From the NCBI GenBank assembly GCA_027081065.1, contig JALWLW010000077.1, positions 1 through 47,009 of the forward strand: a DNA stretch of 47,009 bases. Direction: 5' to 3'. Of the stretch, positions 25,114 through 34,404 are shown piece by piece (the stretch's first letter is position 1; each line of letters opens with the position of its first letter). A model generated the notes under the pieces. The model saw only the letters and a list, made by a program, of their open reading frames with translations. It did no database searches and was not told the origin of the DNA. Source of the DNA: Campylobacteraceae bacterium. Lineage in GTDB: Bacteria; Campylobacterota; Campylobacteria; Campylobacterales; Sulfurovaceae. Position numbers and translations under genes: made by a program.

Positions 25114-25503
25114 CTATGTTTTAGATAAATGCCAACCACAATGAAAAGGACAAGCATAAAGGCTAAGCTTAATTCGTTTGGTTTTTTGGCTAAAAAGTAT
25201 TTGTTCTTGGGCTTCTTTTTTAGAAGCGTAAAGGTATTTAAAGTCACCTCGTGAGTCTAAGCAAAAACAGGTACTAATATTTTCACGCTCTTCTTCATGG
25301 TTTTCTATCTGTGTTTTGAGCACTTTTTTAATGTGTTCAATATGCGTTTCAAGCTCTTGTAGGGAGTGAACTTGGTAATAATCTAAAATCTCTTCATTTG
25401 AAAATTGGCAAAGGTGAGGGTAGACATGTTTTATGGTTGTGAAAAGTTTGTTTTTGTTTTGAAGTTTTTTCTTTATGGGTTTGAGGGATTTTTTTAGATT
25501 CAC
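25114..25503 (-). CDS. Small Cys-rich cytosolic protein, unknown function
   Basis: A 129-residue protein with a very basic N terminus (LKKSLKPIKKKLQNKNK), a helical middle (residues 36-75) and two Cys clusters: CFCLDSRGDFKYLYASKKEA and, at the end, YACPFHCGWHLSK. The last motif resembles the C-P-x-C-x-GWHL ending seen in small zinc-ribbon-like bacterial and phage proteins, so metal binding is plausible. Codon use and spacing are normal. It lies 55 nt upstream of the AAA+ gene on the same strand. Confidence 0.55.
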   Translation of the reverse strand: MNLKKSLKPIKKKLQNKNKLFTTIKHVYPHLCQFSNEEILDYYQVHSLQELETHIEHIKKVLKTQIENHEEERENISTCFCLDSRGDFKYLYASKKEAQEQILFSQKTKRIKLSLYACPFHCGWHLSKT

Positions 25504-25555
25504 ATTGACATGATACCCAATGTAAAATTAAGTTATTCTCTAAAGGGGTCAATCG

Positions 25556-25789
25556 CTAGTTTACGCGACTTTTACCCTCTGTTTGCCATCTTTTCATAAG
25601 TTCAAGACCCATTTCAAAAGGAAGTTTGTTTGCATTGGCAAGTTTTTCAACCTCTTTTTGTAGTTCAGTAGTACTCATTTGTGTAAAATGTTTTTTAACG
25701 GTTTTATTTTTCTGAACATTTATGTGATTACTTGCGTATACTGTTCCTATTGTTATGACCAATAGAGTTACTAATAATTTTTTTTTCAT
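25556..25789 (-). CDS. Small exported protein, unknown function
   Basis: A 77-residue product with a signal peptide (MKKKLLVTLLVITIGTVYAS) and a short soluble part with a helical, charged pattern (MSTTELQKEVEKLANANKLP, then MGLELMKRWQTEGKSRVN). The ATG has AGGAAATAG upstream. It is probably periplasmic. I do not recognise a family. Confidence 0.6.
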   Translation of the reverse strand: MKKKLLVTLLVITIGTVYASNHINVQKNKTVKKHFTQMSTTELQKEVEKLANANKLPFEMGLELMKRWQTEGKSRVN

Positions 25790-25821
25790 ACTATTTCCTG
25801 TTGTAATATATAAGATATTTT

Positions 25822-25857
25822 AATATATATTATTAAAAATTTATAATAATATATATT
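25822..25857. repeat. AT-only inverted repeat
   Basis: AATATATATTATTA and TAATAATATATATT form perfect 14-bp arms around AAAATTTA in the gap between pepN and the small exported protein gene. It contains only A and T, so chance and weak RNA stability must be considered; it may be an intergenic terminator-like or promoter-proximal element. The rest of 25790-25946 shows no gene. Confidence 0.4.
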
Positions 25858-25946
25858 GTTTGAGATGGAATTATAGTATAATAAAATTTATATTATATTA
25901 AAAGTAAATAATTTTTTATTTTTATTTATTTTTTGTTTTATTGGTA

Positions 25947-28508
25947 TCAACTATTTAAAATTTTATTGACAATCTCAAAGCTATTTTTAGAGAGTCCCTC
26001 TGTAGAGATGATTTTTTCTAGTGCTGTTTTCATTAATTCTTGGTTTTTAGTATTCATTTTTTTATAGAGTTTAAAGCCACCAGCTAGTCGTGAAGCCATT
26101 TGGGCGTTAATGGCATCTATCTCTATGATTTTTTTTGCCATAAACTTATAACCTGAACCATCTTTGGCATGAAAATATTTGTAATTTCCTAAAAATGACC
26201 CAATCAATGCACGTACAAGGTTAGGTACTTTGACATCATAGACCTCATCTTTTTCTAAGGTTTGGACACGTTGGAGTAAGCCCTCTCTTTGAGATGAGGC
26301 TTTAATAGCTAGATATTTGTTCATGACCAAAGTATCTTCTTTATACTTTAGGTAAAAATGGAGTAGTTCATGCTCTTCGTAATGTTTTTTAGAATTTTCG
26401 ATAATGCTTAAGGCTACCATACGGTCAGACATTGAGTGTGATGCTACGTATTGTGTTTGGGCAAGTTCTATGGTCTCTTTTTCATCTAAGAGACTTAGCA
26501 GTGAAAGTGCAATGTTTTTAATGCTACGTTTTGCCATCTCATTACGTTCAATACCAGATTTAGGCTCATGATGTTCATGGTAAAGGGCTAAAAGTTGTTC
26601 TTTGTAAGTTGAGGCAATGGTAATACTTAGTGTCTCTCTTGCCTCTTCAATGACTTCAAAGTCAATATTTTCTTTTCCTTGTATGAGTGTAGAGACGGAA
26701 GGCAGTTCTAAAAGTAGTGCTTTAAAAGAGAGGTCAGTATCTAAGGCTAAAATTTTTCCGTAAGCTTCTATGAATCTTGTATCTACTTTTTCGCCTTGCA
26801 TGATTTTTTCTACGGTTTGAACAGCAAAAGTTTGCGTAGCATCGTATTGAGCAAAACTGTTGGTCTCATATTGCATTAAAAAAGGATAGTTGGCATTAGT
26901 ATACTCCACAATAACAGGAGCAGAAAAGTCACGGTTTAAAGAGAGATGAGGTTTCTCATTGAGGTTATCAAACGTAAATGTCTCTTCTTTTTTAGAAACA
27001 ATTAATGTTTTTTCTAACATCTCTTCTCCTTGCACATTGAGTAGGGCGATTTTAAAAGGAAAATAATAAGGCTTTTGTTCCGTCCCATCCACAGCATTGG
27101 GGATAATCTGCTTTAAAGTAAGGCTATAGATACCCTCTTCATAACTATCAGTCACTTTAAGGCTAGGTGTTCCTGATTGCTCGTACCATCTTTCAAATTG
27201 TGTTAAGTCATGAGCAGAAGCTGTTGCCATAGCCCATAAAAAGTCTTGAGTTGTCACGGCTTGTCCATCAAAGGTATCAAAGTACAAGTCCATCGCTTTT
27301 CGGTAAGCCTCTTCTCCTATAAGGGTGTGAATCATACGAATCACTTCTGCCCCTTTTTCATAGACAGTAGCTGTGTAAAAGTTATTCATGCTCAGGTAAG
27401 ACTTGGGCTGAATGGGGTGAGCTGTAGGTGAAGCATCTTCTACAAATTGGTAAGCTCTTAGGTCTTTGACATCGTTAATGCGTTGTACCTCTTTGGAGTT
27501 TAAGTCAGCTGAGAAACATTGGTCACGAAATACCGTTAGCCCCTCTTTTAGCGTAAGTTGAAACCAATTTTTACAAGTAACTCTGTTTCCTGTCCAGTTG
27601 TGAAAGTACTCATGAGCAATAATGCTTTGAATACGCATAAAGTTTTCATCCGTTGCCACATCGGGGTCGGCAAGTACAGCTGAAGTGTTAAAGATGTTTA
27701 GCCCTTTGTTCTCCATTGCCCCCATGTTAAAGGCATCGACGGCTACGATGTTATAGATGTCTAGGTCATACTCTCGACCATATTTCTCTTCATCCCAAAT
27801 CATCGCTTCTTTGAGTGATTTCATGGCATGGTGACATTTGGATTCATTGCCTAAGTCACAATAGATGTTGAGTTCCACTCTGTTTCCAGAAGCTGTGGTA
27901 AATTCATCAGAAACTACGCCTAAATTTCCTGCGACTAAAGCAAATAGGTAAGAGGGTTTAGGGTGTGGGTCATGCCATGTCATGCTGTGTCGGTTGTTCT
28001 CTAGTGGTGTGACATCAGAGGCTTTGTTTCCATTGCTTAAAAGTAGGGGATATTTGGTGGCATCTGCGATGATGGTGGTGGTAAAAACAGAAAGAGAATC
28101 GGGCTTGTCTAAGTAGGGGGTAATGCGTCTAAATCCTTCAGGCTCATTTTGGGTACAAAAGATACCCCCTGAGAGATATAGCCCTTCAAGCTCTGTATTG
28201 GACGCTGGGTAGATTTTGTTTTGAATTTTTAAGGTGAAGTGTTGAGGAACATTATGAATGCTTAGCAGTTCATTTTCATAGTTATAGTTTGCTCTCTCTA
28301 GCTCTTGCTCATCAATAGAAATTTGTTCCAGTTCTAAGTCAATACTATTGAGTTCTAACGTTGTTATTTGCTCATTTAGTTTTGTAATCTTTAGACAAGA
28401 GTTAACAAGGGTATACTCTTCAAAAAGTTCAAAGGTAAGTTCTACGGAGTCTATGCTGAAGTTTGGTTCTTGGTAATCTTTTAGGTGTATGGCTTGTGCT
28501 TGGCTCAT
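25947..28508 (-). CDS. pepN: Aminopeptidase N (M1 family)
   Basis: A cytosolic zinc aminopeptidase that trims N-terminal residues from peptides. The 853-residue product matches the bacterial PepN length. Key motifs are GAMEN at 263-267, the zinc motif HEYFH at 299-303 with NWTGNRV, and the third ligand Glu322 in LKEGLTVFRD. The C-terminal DUF3458-type domains follow, with a helical end including NPxxVRAL-like NLVRALIGSF. No signal peptide. AAGAAGAAAA precedes the ATG. It stands alone, between a porin gene and an AT-rich gap. Confidence 0.96.
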   Translation of the reverse strand: MSQAQAIHLKDYQEPNFSIDSVELTFELFEEYTLVNSCLKITKLNEQITTLELNSIDLELEQISIDEQELERANYNYENELLSIHNVPQHFTLKIQNKIYPASNTELEGLYLSGGIFCTQNEPEGFRRITPYLDKPDSLSVFTTTIIADATKYPLLLSNGNKASDVTPLENNRHSMTWHDPHPKPSYLFALVAGNLGVVSDEFTTASGNRVELNIYCDLGNESKCHHAMKSLKEAMIWDEEKYGREYDLDIYNIVAVDAFNMGAMENKGLNIFNTSAVLADPDVATDENFMRIQSIIAHEYFHNWTGNRVTCKNWFQLTLKEGLTVFRDQCFSADLNSKEVQRINDVKDLRAYQFVEDASPTAHPIQPKSYLSMNNFYTATVYEKGAEVIRMIHTLIGEEAYRKAMDLYFDTFDGQAVTTQDFLWAMATASAHDLTQFERWYEQSGTPSLKVTDSYEEGIYSLTLKQIIPNAVDGTEQKPYYFPFKIALLNVQGEEMLEKTLIVSKKEETFTFDNLNEKPHLSLNRDFSAPVIVEYTNANYPFLMQYETNSFAQYDATQTFAVQTVEKIMQGEKVDTRFIEAYGKILALDTDLSFKALLLELPSVSTLIQGKENIDFEVIEEARETLSITIASTYKEQLLALYHEHHEPKSGIERNEMAKRSIKNIALSLLSLLDEKETIELAQTQYVASHSMSDRMVALSIIENSKKHYEEHELLHFYLKYKEDTLVMNKYLAIKASSQREGLLQRVQTLEKDEVYDVKVPNLVRALIGSFLGNYKYFHAKDGSGYKFMAKKIIEIDAINAQMASRLAGGFKLYKKMNTKNQELMKTALEKIISTEGLSKNSFEIVNKILNS

Positions 28509-28619
28509 TTTTCTTCTTTATGTTATGATTTATTTTTTGTTATGGTATCTAAAAAATGGTGAGGGAGAGAATATTATAGTGCAAGGAAGTCTTGAACTAT
28601 AATATCTTAAGTAAGGGAG

Positions 28620-30116
28620 TTAAAAGAGATAATTCATTTCTAAACGTACAGCATTATATGTTGGGTCTTTTTTAAACGTACCATCTATGTTGGCTACTTT
28701 ATGGTCTTCTCGTACAAAAGCTGTACGCATTTTGAACATAAGATTAGGGTTATCTTTAAAACGTTTTACAATATCAAAGGTAAAGATATTAGAATCAGCT
28801 GTTGTGCCTGGTTTATTGTCATCAAAATCTTGAATGGTATAACGGGTCATAATACGAATACCTTCAATCAATCCAGCTTTTGAAAAATCATAATCGGCTC
28901 TGAACATCGTGGTTTGTGTATTAGCATACCAGTTCATACCTGACATTTGTCGGCTATAACCACCTGTAGGTTGTGCATGCCATGGTGCAATAATATCTCC
29001 TCCATCTTTTACATCAGAATAACCAATACGTATTGAACCAGCACCATAAATAAAATCTAGCCTAGAAGATAAAATTGCATTTTCTAAACTATTAGGATTA
29101 CTATATCCTGTGGTATTTGTCTTTAAGTTAGCTCCTCCAATAGCACCTGCACCATCATCAAATTGATGAGTATAGCGAATGGCTGGTTTGATTTTTAGAC
29201 CATTGTCCAATTTAAATTTGTAGCCTCCCTCAATCATTAATGAGGATACCAGTTCAGGTAAGGCTGTATAAGAAAATTGAAGGGTTGTATTTTTAATGCT
29301 ACTATTTTTACCTTCAATAACAATAATACGGTCTTTTATGCCTTTAGCATCTAATTTAGAGGTTGTAATTCCTCGGTGCATTGCTCCATCATCATTTTCT
29401 GTCCATTTTGCATAAGGGTTAGAAGAATCATCATTATAAGCTAGAACTCTATGGAAATTTTCATGGTCACGCAATTTCATTTTAGTAATATAAGCTAATT
29501 GTATTTTTGTATTAGGAAAAGTTCTAATATTTAAATTTGCCCCTTCAAAAGCAACAGGAATCATCTTTGTATCATGGGACTTTAGCATATAGCTTTCTAT
29601 TAAAAAACGTCCAATTTTTAGTTCAGCTCTATGTTTTTTATAAGATAGATAATTTTCTGTTAGGGCTGTCATTCCATCTCTTCCTTTAGTAGCTACAGCA
29701 TGACGAGAGAATGTATCTTTACCATAACGATAATTGCTTAATTCATCTTTTTGTACTTTATTGGGGTTTTGAGAAGTATATAGACCTGAAGTAAAAGCAA
29801 AACCTTTATACCTAGCACTTTTGTAGGTTAGGTTACCACCCATTCCTATAGAGTAGTGACTAATGTCATCGGGTCCACCATCAAAAATAAAGGTATTGGT
29901 TCTAATTCTACCATATAAAATACCTTCAGAAAGAACTTTGCTAAATTCATCAACTGGTTTGGGGCGTACTTTATATTTTACAGTCATATTACATTGGATT
30001 CTTTGTTTCGCAATGATTTTCTTTTTTTTAGTAATTTTATTTTTTGATGTTTCAATATCTGCATAGGCATAATTAATACTTAATAATAAAATTATAAAAT
30101 TGAGCAAAATTCTCAT
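28620..30116 (-). CDS. Opr-family outer-membrane porin
   Basis: A 498-residue protein with a signal peptide (MRILLNFIILLLSINYAYAD) and a long series of alternating amphipathic strands ending in an aromatic residue (VRLEMNYLF), the outer-membrane insertion signal. It resembles the OprD/Opr family porins abundant in Campylobacterota: FGRIRTNTFIFDG-like opening strands (YGRIRTNTFIFDG), GRFLIESYMLKSHDTKMIPVAFEG and a late IMTRYTIQDFDDN. It probably forms a 16-18 strand channel for small anionic or neutral solutes. Residues 25-45 are unusually Lys-rich (KNKITKKKKIIAKQRIQ). Confidence 0.82.
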   Translation of the reverse strand: MRILLNFIILLLSINYAYADIETSKNKITKKKKIIAKQRIQCNMTVKYKVRPKPVDEFSKVLSEGILYGRIRTNTFIFDGGPDDISHYSIGMGGNLTYKSARYKGFAFTSGLYTSQNPNKVQKDELSNYRYGKDTFSRHAVATKGRDGMTALTENYLSYKKHRAELKIGRFLIESYMLKSHDTKMIPVAFEGANLNIRTFPNTKIQLAYITKMKLRDHENFHRVLAYNDDSSNPYAKWTENDDGAMHRGITTSKLDAKGIKDRIIVIEGKNSSIKNTTLQFSYTALPELVSSLMIEGGYKFKLDNGLKIKPAIRYTHQFDDGAGAIGGANLKTNTTGYSNPNSLENAILSSRLDFIYGAGSIRIGYSDVKDGGDIIAPWHAQPTGGYSRQMSGMNWYANTQTTMFRADYDFSKAGLIEGIRIMTRYTIQDFDDNKPGTTADSNIFTFDIVKRFKDNPNLMFKMRTAFVREDHKVANIDGTFKKDPTYNAVRLEMNYLF

Positions 30117-30340
30117 TATTTGTCCTGTTTCCTTAAATATCTTAATTAATGTTAAATTATATTATATTATATCTTGTTGGTCGTTTTAAATTGTGTATTA
30201 TATGTGGAGTATCCCAAAATATAGTTAACTGTTGACTCTCGTAACAAGAAAAATGGAGCATATTAACAATAAAAACTAGAGCATTATAAAAAATAGTATT
30301 GCTTGTTAGAAGTTAATATAAGCTCAAAGTTCCCTTTGGA

Positions 30341-30346
30341 TATAAT
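30341..30346 (+). promoter_or_regulatory. Candidate -10 element for the symporter-sirtuin pair
   Basis: TATAAT within TTTGGATATAATC lies 25 nt before the ATG at 30372. The 30117-30371 gap between the divergent porin and symporter genes is AT-rich with no ORF, and holds the promoters of both. Confidence 0.5.
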
Positions 30347-30371
30347 CAAAAAAATTGCATAAAGGTTGATA

Positions 30372-31904
30372 ATGCAATCAAATTTTACATCATTAGATTG
30401 GATGATATTTTCTTCTTATTTCTTAATTTTAATATTTACTACTGTTATCCTAAGTAAAACAAAAGTTAAGACATCAAGAGATTATTTTACAGGTGGCAAT
30501 GTCATGCCCATATTTGCTGTAGCACTCTCTGTGTTGGCAACTTCACAGTCAGCAGCTACTTTTTTGGGTGGTCCTGAGTACTCATATAAACATGATTTAA
30601 CTTTTTTAGGGTTTTATTTTTCAGCATTTTTAGCCATTTTATTTGTCTCTAAAGTGTTAGTGCCTAAATTTTATGCCATTAATGCCATTACGGTGTATGA
30701 GTATTTAGCCCATCGTTATGGTGAAACTTCAAAACGTTACGCAGGGATTATGTTTTTAGTAGGGCGTCTTTTTGCTTCTGGGGCGAGACTCTACATTGGG
30801 GCATTGGCAATTTCGATGATACTCTTTTCAGATATTTTAGCTGTTCACATTGCCATCTCCATAGCCATCTTAATGATAGGGGCTTTAGGCTATACCTATT
30901 TTGGAGGGGTAAAGTCGGTCATCTTTTCAGACATTATTCAAGCCATTACTTATGTTGGGGCTGGTGTGGCTGTCTTAGTCTATTTATATTATTCATTGAA
31001 CAGTGATTTTTCTACTATTGTCAGTACTTTATCTGAGAACAATAAATTGAAATTGGTAGACTTCTCTTTTTCAGGTGGTTTTACTGTTTGGACACTCTTG
31101 ACAGGATGGTTTTTACTTAACATCGCAGCCTATGGATTAGATCAAGACATGACACAAAGAGTACTTACTTGTAAAAATAAAGAAGAAGGAGCTAAGTCGC
31201 TTATCTATTCTATTGTGTTTACCATTCCTGTGGCATTTCTTTTTTTAGCCATTGGGCTTTTGCTTTACTTGTTTTATCAACACCCCGAACTTAGCTCAAT
31301 GAAGTCAGCTTGTGTTGACCAAAATATCGATGGACAATCTGTTAAGATTTTCATGCTCTACATCTTAAATGAAATGCCAGAAGGCTTAAGAGGTTTAGTG
31401 ACCGTAGGGGCAATCGCAGCAGCACTCTCTTCTACTAACTCGGTACTTTCAGCCATGTCCTCCGTTGCCATTGAAGACATTTACCGACCGTGGATTTCAA
31501 ATAATAGCAAAGATGAAAAACACTACTTAAAAGCCAGTCGTTTTATGGTGATTGTCTTTGCTCTGCTACTTTCAGCCATGGGGATGTTGTCATTTTATTG
31601 GCAACAGTACTCAGCCTTGCCCTTACTTAGTTTTGCATTGGGTGTGATGGCATTTGCGTATGCTTCACTTTTAGGTGTCTATGGGGCAGCTATTTTTACC
31701 AACAGAGGAAATGAGACTACGGTACTTTGGGCATTAATAGGTGGATTTTTAACGGTACTTTTTTTACAGCCTTATATAATAGGAAACTTAACTGAAATTA
31801 AAGTCGACTTTGCCATTATGATGGTGATAGGAACATTGGTTTCATTTGCTATTATGATGTTAGGTAACAATACACTAAAAGAGGAAGAAAAAAATGAAGA
31901 ATAA
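30372..31904 (+). CDS. Sodium:solute symporter (SSS) family transporter
   Basis: An inner-membrane sodium-coupled transporter of about 510 residues with roughly 13 hydrophobic segments. The family pattern includes the early segment KTSRDYFTGGNVMPIFAVAL and SQSAATFLGGPEYSY, GARLYIGALAIS, AYTYFGGVKSVIFSDIIQ-like (GYTYFGGVKSVIFSDIIQAI) and AYGLDQDMTQRVLTCKNKEE, which is typical of SSS members. The substrate cannot be read out; relatives carry proline, pantothenate, sialic acid or short organic acids. I use ATG 30372 because AAAGG lies 7 nt upstream; a TTG at 30366 is too close to it. The end overlaps the sirtuin gene by 11 nt. Confidence 0.9.
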   Translation: MQSNFTSLDWMIFSSYFLILIFTTVILSKTKVKTSRDYFTGGNVMPIFAVALSVLATSQSAATFLGGPEYSYKHDLTFLGFYFSAFLAILFVSKVLVPKFYAINAITVYEYLAHRYGETSKRYAGIMFLVGRLFASGARLYIGALAISMILFSDILAVHIAISIAILMIGALGYTYFGGVKSVIFSDIIQAITYVGAGVAVLVYLYYSLNSDFSTIVSTLSENNKLKLVDFSFSGGFTVWTLLTGWFLLNIAAYGLDQDMTQRVLTCKNKEEGAKSLIYSIVFTIPVAFLFLAIGLLLYLFYQHPELSSMKSACVDQNIDGQSVKIFMLYILNEMPEGLRGLVTVGAIAAALSSTNSVLSAMSSVAIEDIYRPWISNNSKDEKHYLKASRFMVIVFALLLSAMGMLSFYWQQYSALPLLSFALGVMAFAYASLLGVYGAAIFTNRGNETTVLWALIGGFLTVLFLQPYIIGNLTEIKVDFAIMMVIGTLVSFAIMMLGNNTLKEEEKNEE

Positions 31905-32592
31905 AAAAGTATACATCGTAAGTGGAGCAGGTCTATCTGCTGAGTCGGGCATAAGAACTTTTAGAGATACCAATGGTCTTTGGGAGGAGTATAAAGTAGA
32001 AGATGTTTGTTCTGTGGATGGCTTTAGAAGAGACCGTCAATTGGTTTTAGATTTTTATGATGCACGTCGAGCAGACATAGAACAAAAAGAGCCAAACCAT
32101 GCTCACAAAAGATTGGCAGAGCTTAAAAATGCTTACTCTGATAACATTGTAATGCTTACACAAAATGTAGATGATATGTTAGAGAGAGCTGGATGTAAAG
32201 AGGTGGTACATTTGCATGGAACATTAACGGACTTACGTTGTGAAGATTGTAGCACAGTTTTTCCTATAGGTTATAAAAGCCAAGAGGGCACTATTTGCCC
32301 TGTATGTGATTCGGCTAACATTCGTCATAATGTGGTAATGTTTGGAGAAGCTGCCCCTGAGTATGTCCACTTAAGCAAACTTTATAGTGAAGCTCAAATG
32401 GTGGTAGTCATTGGAACATCTGGGCAAGTTATAGACACAGCCACCATGGCACGGTCGGTTCAAAATTCTATTTTAAACAATTTAGATGTCGATGACTATC
32501 ATGACCGAGCTTTTAAACATAAGTTTTATTTACCAGCCACCCAAGCCATTGATGAAGTGTGTGCCTTGGTTGAAGAGTTTTTGGAAGCGTAG
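31894..32592 (+). CDS. cobB: NAD-dependent protein deacylase (sirtuin)
   Basis: The enzyme removes acyl groups from lysines using NAD. The 232-residue product has GAGLSAESGIRTFRD (11-25), TQNVDDMLERAG (89-100), the catalytic His108 in VHLHG, zinc ligands Cys116, Cys119, Cys135 and Cys138, and GEAAPEY. Tyr55 and Arg58 in FYDARRA match the Y-x-x-R pair of class III sirtuins (SIRT5, E. coli CobB), which favours acidic acyl groups such as succinyl. It starts within the symporter gene, so expression is tied to the transporter. Confidence 0.95.
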   Translation: MKNKKVYIVSGAGLSAESGIRTFRDTNGLWEEYKVEDVCSVDGFRRDRQLVLDFYDARRADIEQKEPNHAHKRLAELKNAYSDNIVMLTQNVDDMLERAGCKEVVHLHGTLTDLRCEDCSTVFPIGYKSQEGTICPVCDSANIRHNVVMFGEAAPEYVHLSKLYSEAQMVVVIGTSGQVIDTATMARSVQNSILNNLDVDDYHDRAFKHKFYLPATQAIDEVCALVEEFLEA

Positions 32593-32612
32593 GTTCAGTA
32601 ACACCGAACTTT
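32593..32612 (+). terminator. Weak hairpin after cobB
   Basis: GTTC-A-GT-AAC-AC-C-GAAC forms a 6-pair stem with one mismatch followed by TTTA, between the convergent cobB and NlpC/P60 genes. A weak terminator candidate. Confidence 0.3.
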
Positions 32613-33057
32613 ATGTTAAACGTGTGCCCCACTTAAAGTAACGTTTATACTCTCGTAAAGGAGATATGACAATTTTACGGTGAAATCTACTTGCATGAAT
32701 AAATTTTCCATGACCAAGATAGATACCTACATGGTTAACACGTTTTTGATGTTTAGAGTTGAAAAAGACAAGGTCACCTTTTCTTAGATTTCTTAGGCTA
32801 ACTTTTTTACCAACCTTAGCTTGTTTCCATGAGTTTCTTGGAATTTCAATACCATTTTGCTCAAAAACTTCTTTGGTGAAACCTGAACAGTCATAACCTC
32901 GTCGACCATTTCCACCCCATACATATTTTTTACCTAATTGTGCTTTAGCAACTTGCTCAATATAAATGTTTTGATAAAAGCCAAAATCTTGAGCAGGTGA
33001 GAAGATATTTGTTAAAATTACAGTCAATAAAATTAAAAATTTCTTACTTAAAAACAT
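32611..33057 (-). CDS. NlpC/P60 family peptidoglycan hydrolase
   Basis: A small exported gamma-D-glutamyl peptidase-type protein of 148 residues. An N-terminal signal peptide or anchor covers about residues 1-22 (FLILLTVILTNIFSPAQ). The catalytic triad is visible: Cys57 in GYDCSGF, His109 in VNHVGIYLG and His121 in FIHASR. The enzyme core fills almost the whole mature protein, so no extra targeting domain is present. AAGGATTATTA precedes the ATG. Confidence 0.92.
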   Translation of the reverse strand: MFLSKKFLILLTVILTNIFSPAQDFGFYQNIYIEQVAKAQLGKKYVWGGNGRRGYDCSGFTKEVFEQNGIEIPRNSWKQAKVGKKVSLRNLRKGDLVFFNSKHQKRVNHVGIYLGHGKFIHASRFHRKIVISPLREYKRYFKWGTRLT

Positions 33058-33241
33058 TAATAATCCTTAAAATAAAAAGTTTAGAATTATACATTTAAAA
33101 ACTTTATATAAGGTTATATTGTAAATATAAATCAATAAATATCAATAACTGTTTCCAAATAAGAAATATATAACTTACTTATAAATAAATATAACTTTTT
33201 TAACAAAATATTTAATCTAGCCGTCCTTAACGCTAATAGTG

Positions 33242-33247
33242 TATAAT
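33242..33247 (+). promoter_or_regulatory. Candidate -10 element for mqnE
   Basis: TATAAT in GTGTATAATAACAG (extended by TG) 25 nt before mqnE. The rest of the 33058-33271 gap is very AT-rich, without an ORF. Confidence 0.45.
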
Positions 33248-33271
33248 AACAGAAAATATTTTGGATAAAAA

Positions 33272-34336
33272 ATGACCTTAATTGAAAAAGTAAAACACAA
33301 AATTAGACTAACACAAGAAGAGGGTGAAGCTCTATATGAGTTAGATTTATTTACCCTTGGAGAACTAGCCGATGAGATTCGCCAAGAGAAGTATGGGAAA
33401 AAGTCTTACTTTAACATTAATCGTCACATCAATCCTACCAATGTATGTGCTGATGTTTGTAAGTTTTGTGCTTATTCGGCTACACGTAAAAATCCAAACC
33501 AATACACTATGAGTCATGAGCAGATTTTAGAAATAGTAGACAAGTCAGTAGAAATTGGTGCAAAAGAGATGCATATTGTCTCAGCACACAATCCTAACGA
33601 TGGTGTAGATTGGTACATGGGGGCTTTTAGAAAGATAAAAGAGAAATACCCTAACTTACACATAAAAGCCATGACTGCTGCAGAGATAGATTTTTTAACA
33701 CGTCAGTATGGCATCTCTTACGATGAAGTTTTAGACCTCATGATAGAAAACGGCGTAGACTCCATGCCAGGTGGTGGAGCTGAAATATTTGATGAAAAAG
33801 TACGTGAATACCTTTGTAAAGGAAAGGTTACTTCAGAGCAGTGGTTGGACATCCATGAACGATGGCATAATAAAGGCAAAGAGAGTAATGCTACCATGCT
33901 TTTTGGTCATGTTGAAACACGAGCTCACCGAATTGACCACATGATACGCTTACGAGATGTACAAGACAGAACAAACGGCTTTAATGCTTTTATTCCTTTG
34001 GTGTATCAACGTGAAAACAACTACATGAAGAACTGTAACTTTCCAAGTGGTCAAGAGATTTTAAAAACCTATGCTATTTCACGGATTATGCTTGATAACA
34101 TTCCTCACATTAAAGCTTATTGGGTTACAGCTTCCATAAACCTAGCACTCATCGCCCAAGAGTTTGGTTGTGATGACTTGGATGGAACAATAGAAAAAGA
34201 GTCCATACAGTCAGCAGCTGGGGCAAAAAGTGCTAAAGGTATGAATTTAGAAGAGTTTATAGAGCTTATTAAAAGTTCTGGCTTTACAGCAGTTGAGCGT
34301 GACTCTTTGTATAATGAGTTAGAAGTACACGCTTAA
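33272..34336 (+). CDS. mqnE: Aminofutalosine synthase
   Basis: A radical S-adenosylmethionine enzyme of the futalosine route to menaquinone: it joins the enolpyruvyl ether of chorismate-derived 3-carboxyvinyl benzoate to adenosyl. The 354-residue product has the iron-sulfur motif Cys59-x3-Cys63-x2-Cys66 (CADVCKFC), HIVSAHNPND, MPGGGAEIFDEKVRE and HRIDHMIRLRDVQD, which distinguish MqnE from its paralogue MqnC. It stands alone between an NlpC/P60 gene and a toxin-antitoxin pair, and no other mqn gene is in the window. Confidence 0.95.
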   Translation: MTLIEKVKHKIRLTQEEGEALYELDLFTLGELADEIRQEKYGKKSYFNINRHINPTNVCADVCKFCAYSATRKNPNQYTMSHEQILEIVDKSVEIGAKEMHIVSAHNPNDGVDWYMGAFRKIKEKYPNLHIKAMTAAEIDFLTRQYGISYDEVLDLMIENGVDSMPGGGAEIFDEKVREYLCKGKVTSEQWLDIHERWHNKGKESNATMLFGHVETRAHRIDHMIRLRDVQDRTNGFNAFIPLVYQRENNYMKNCNFPSGQEILKTYAISRIMLDNIPHIKAYWVTASINLALIAQEFGCDDLDGTIEKESIQSAAGAKSAKGMNLEEFIELIKSSGFTAVERDSLYNELEVHA

Positions 34337-34341
34337 GTTAT

Positions 34342-34389
34342 TTGACAAATTTTATGAAATACTCTATACTATGTACATAATTATGAACA
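34342..34389 (+). promoter_or_regulatory. yefM-yoeB promoter and operator
   Basis: TTGACA (34342-34347), 17 nt, TATACT (34365-34370) is a near-consensus sigma-70 promoter, rare in this window. Two operator half-palindromes follow: TGTACA (34372-34377) and TGAACA (34384-34389), 12 bp centre to centre, the arrangement known for YefM-YoeB operators of E. coli. The first overlaps the expected transcription start. Confidence 0.75.
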
Positions 34390-34404
34390 TAATAGGAGCA
34401 TAAA

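Noticed and set aside
30366..30381. TTGAT and ATCAA around the start of the symporter gene
   Set aside because: Six-base spacing and location over the start codon make chance in AT-rich DNA the best explanation.
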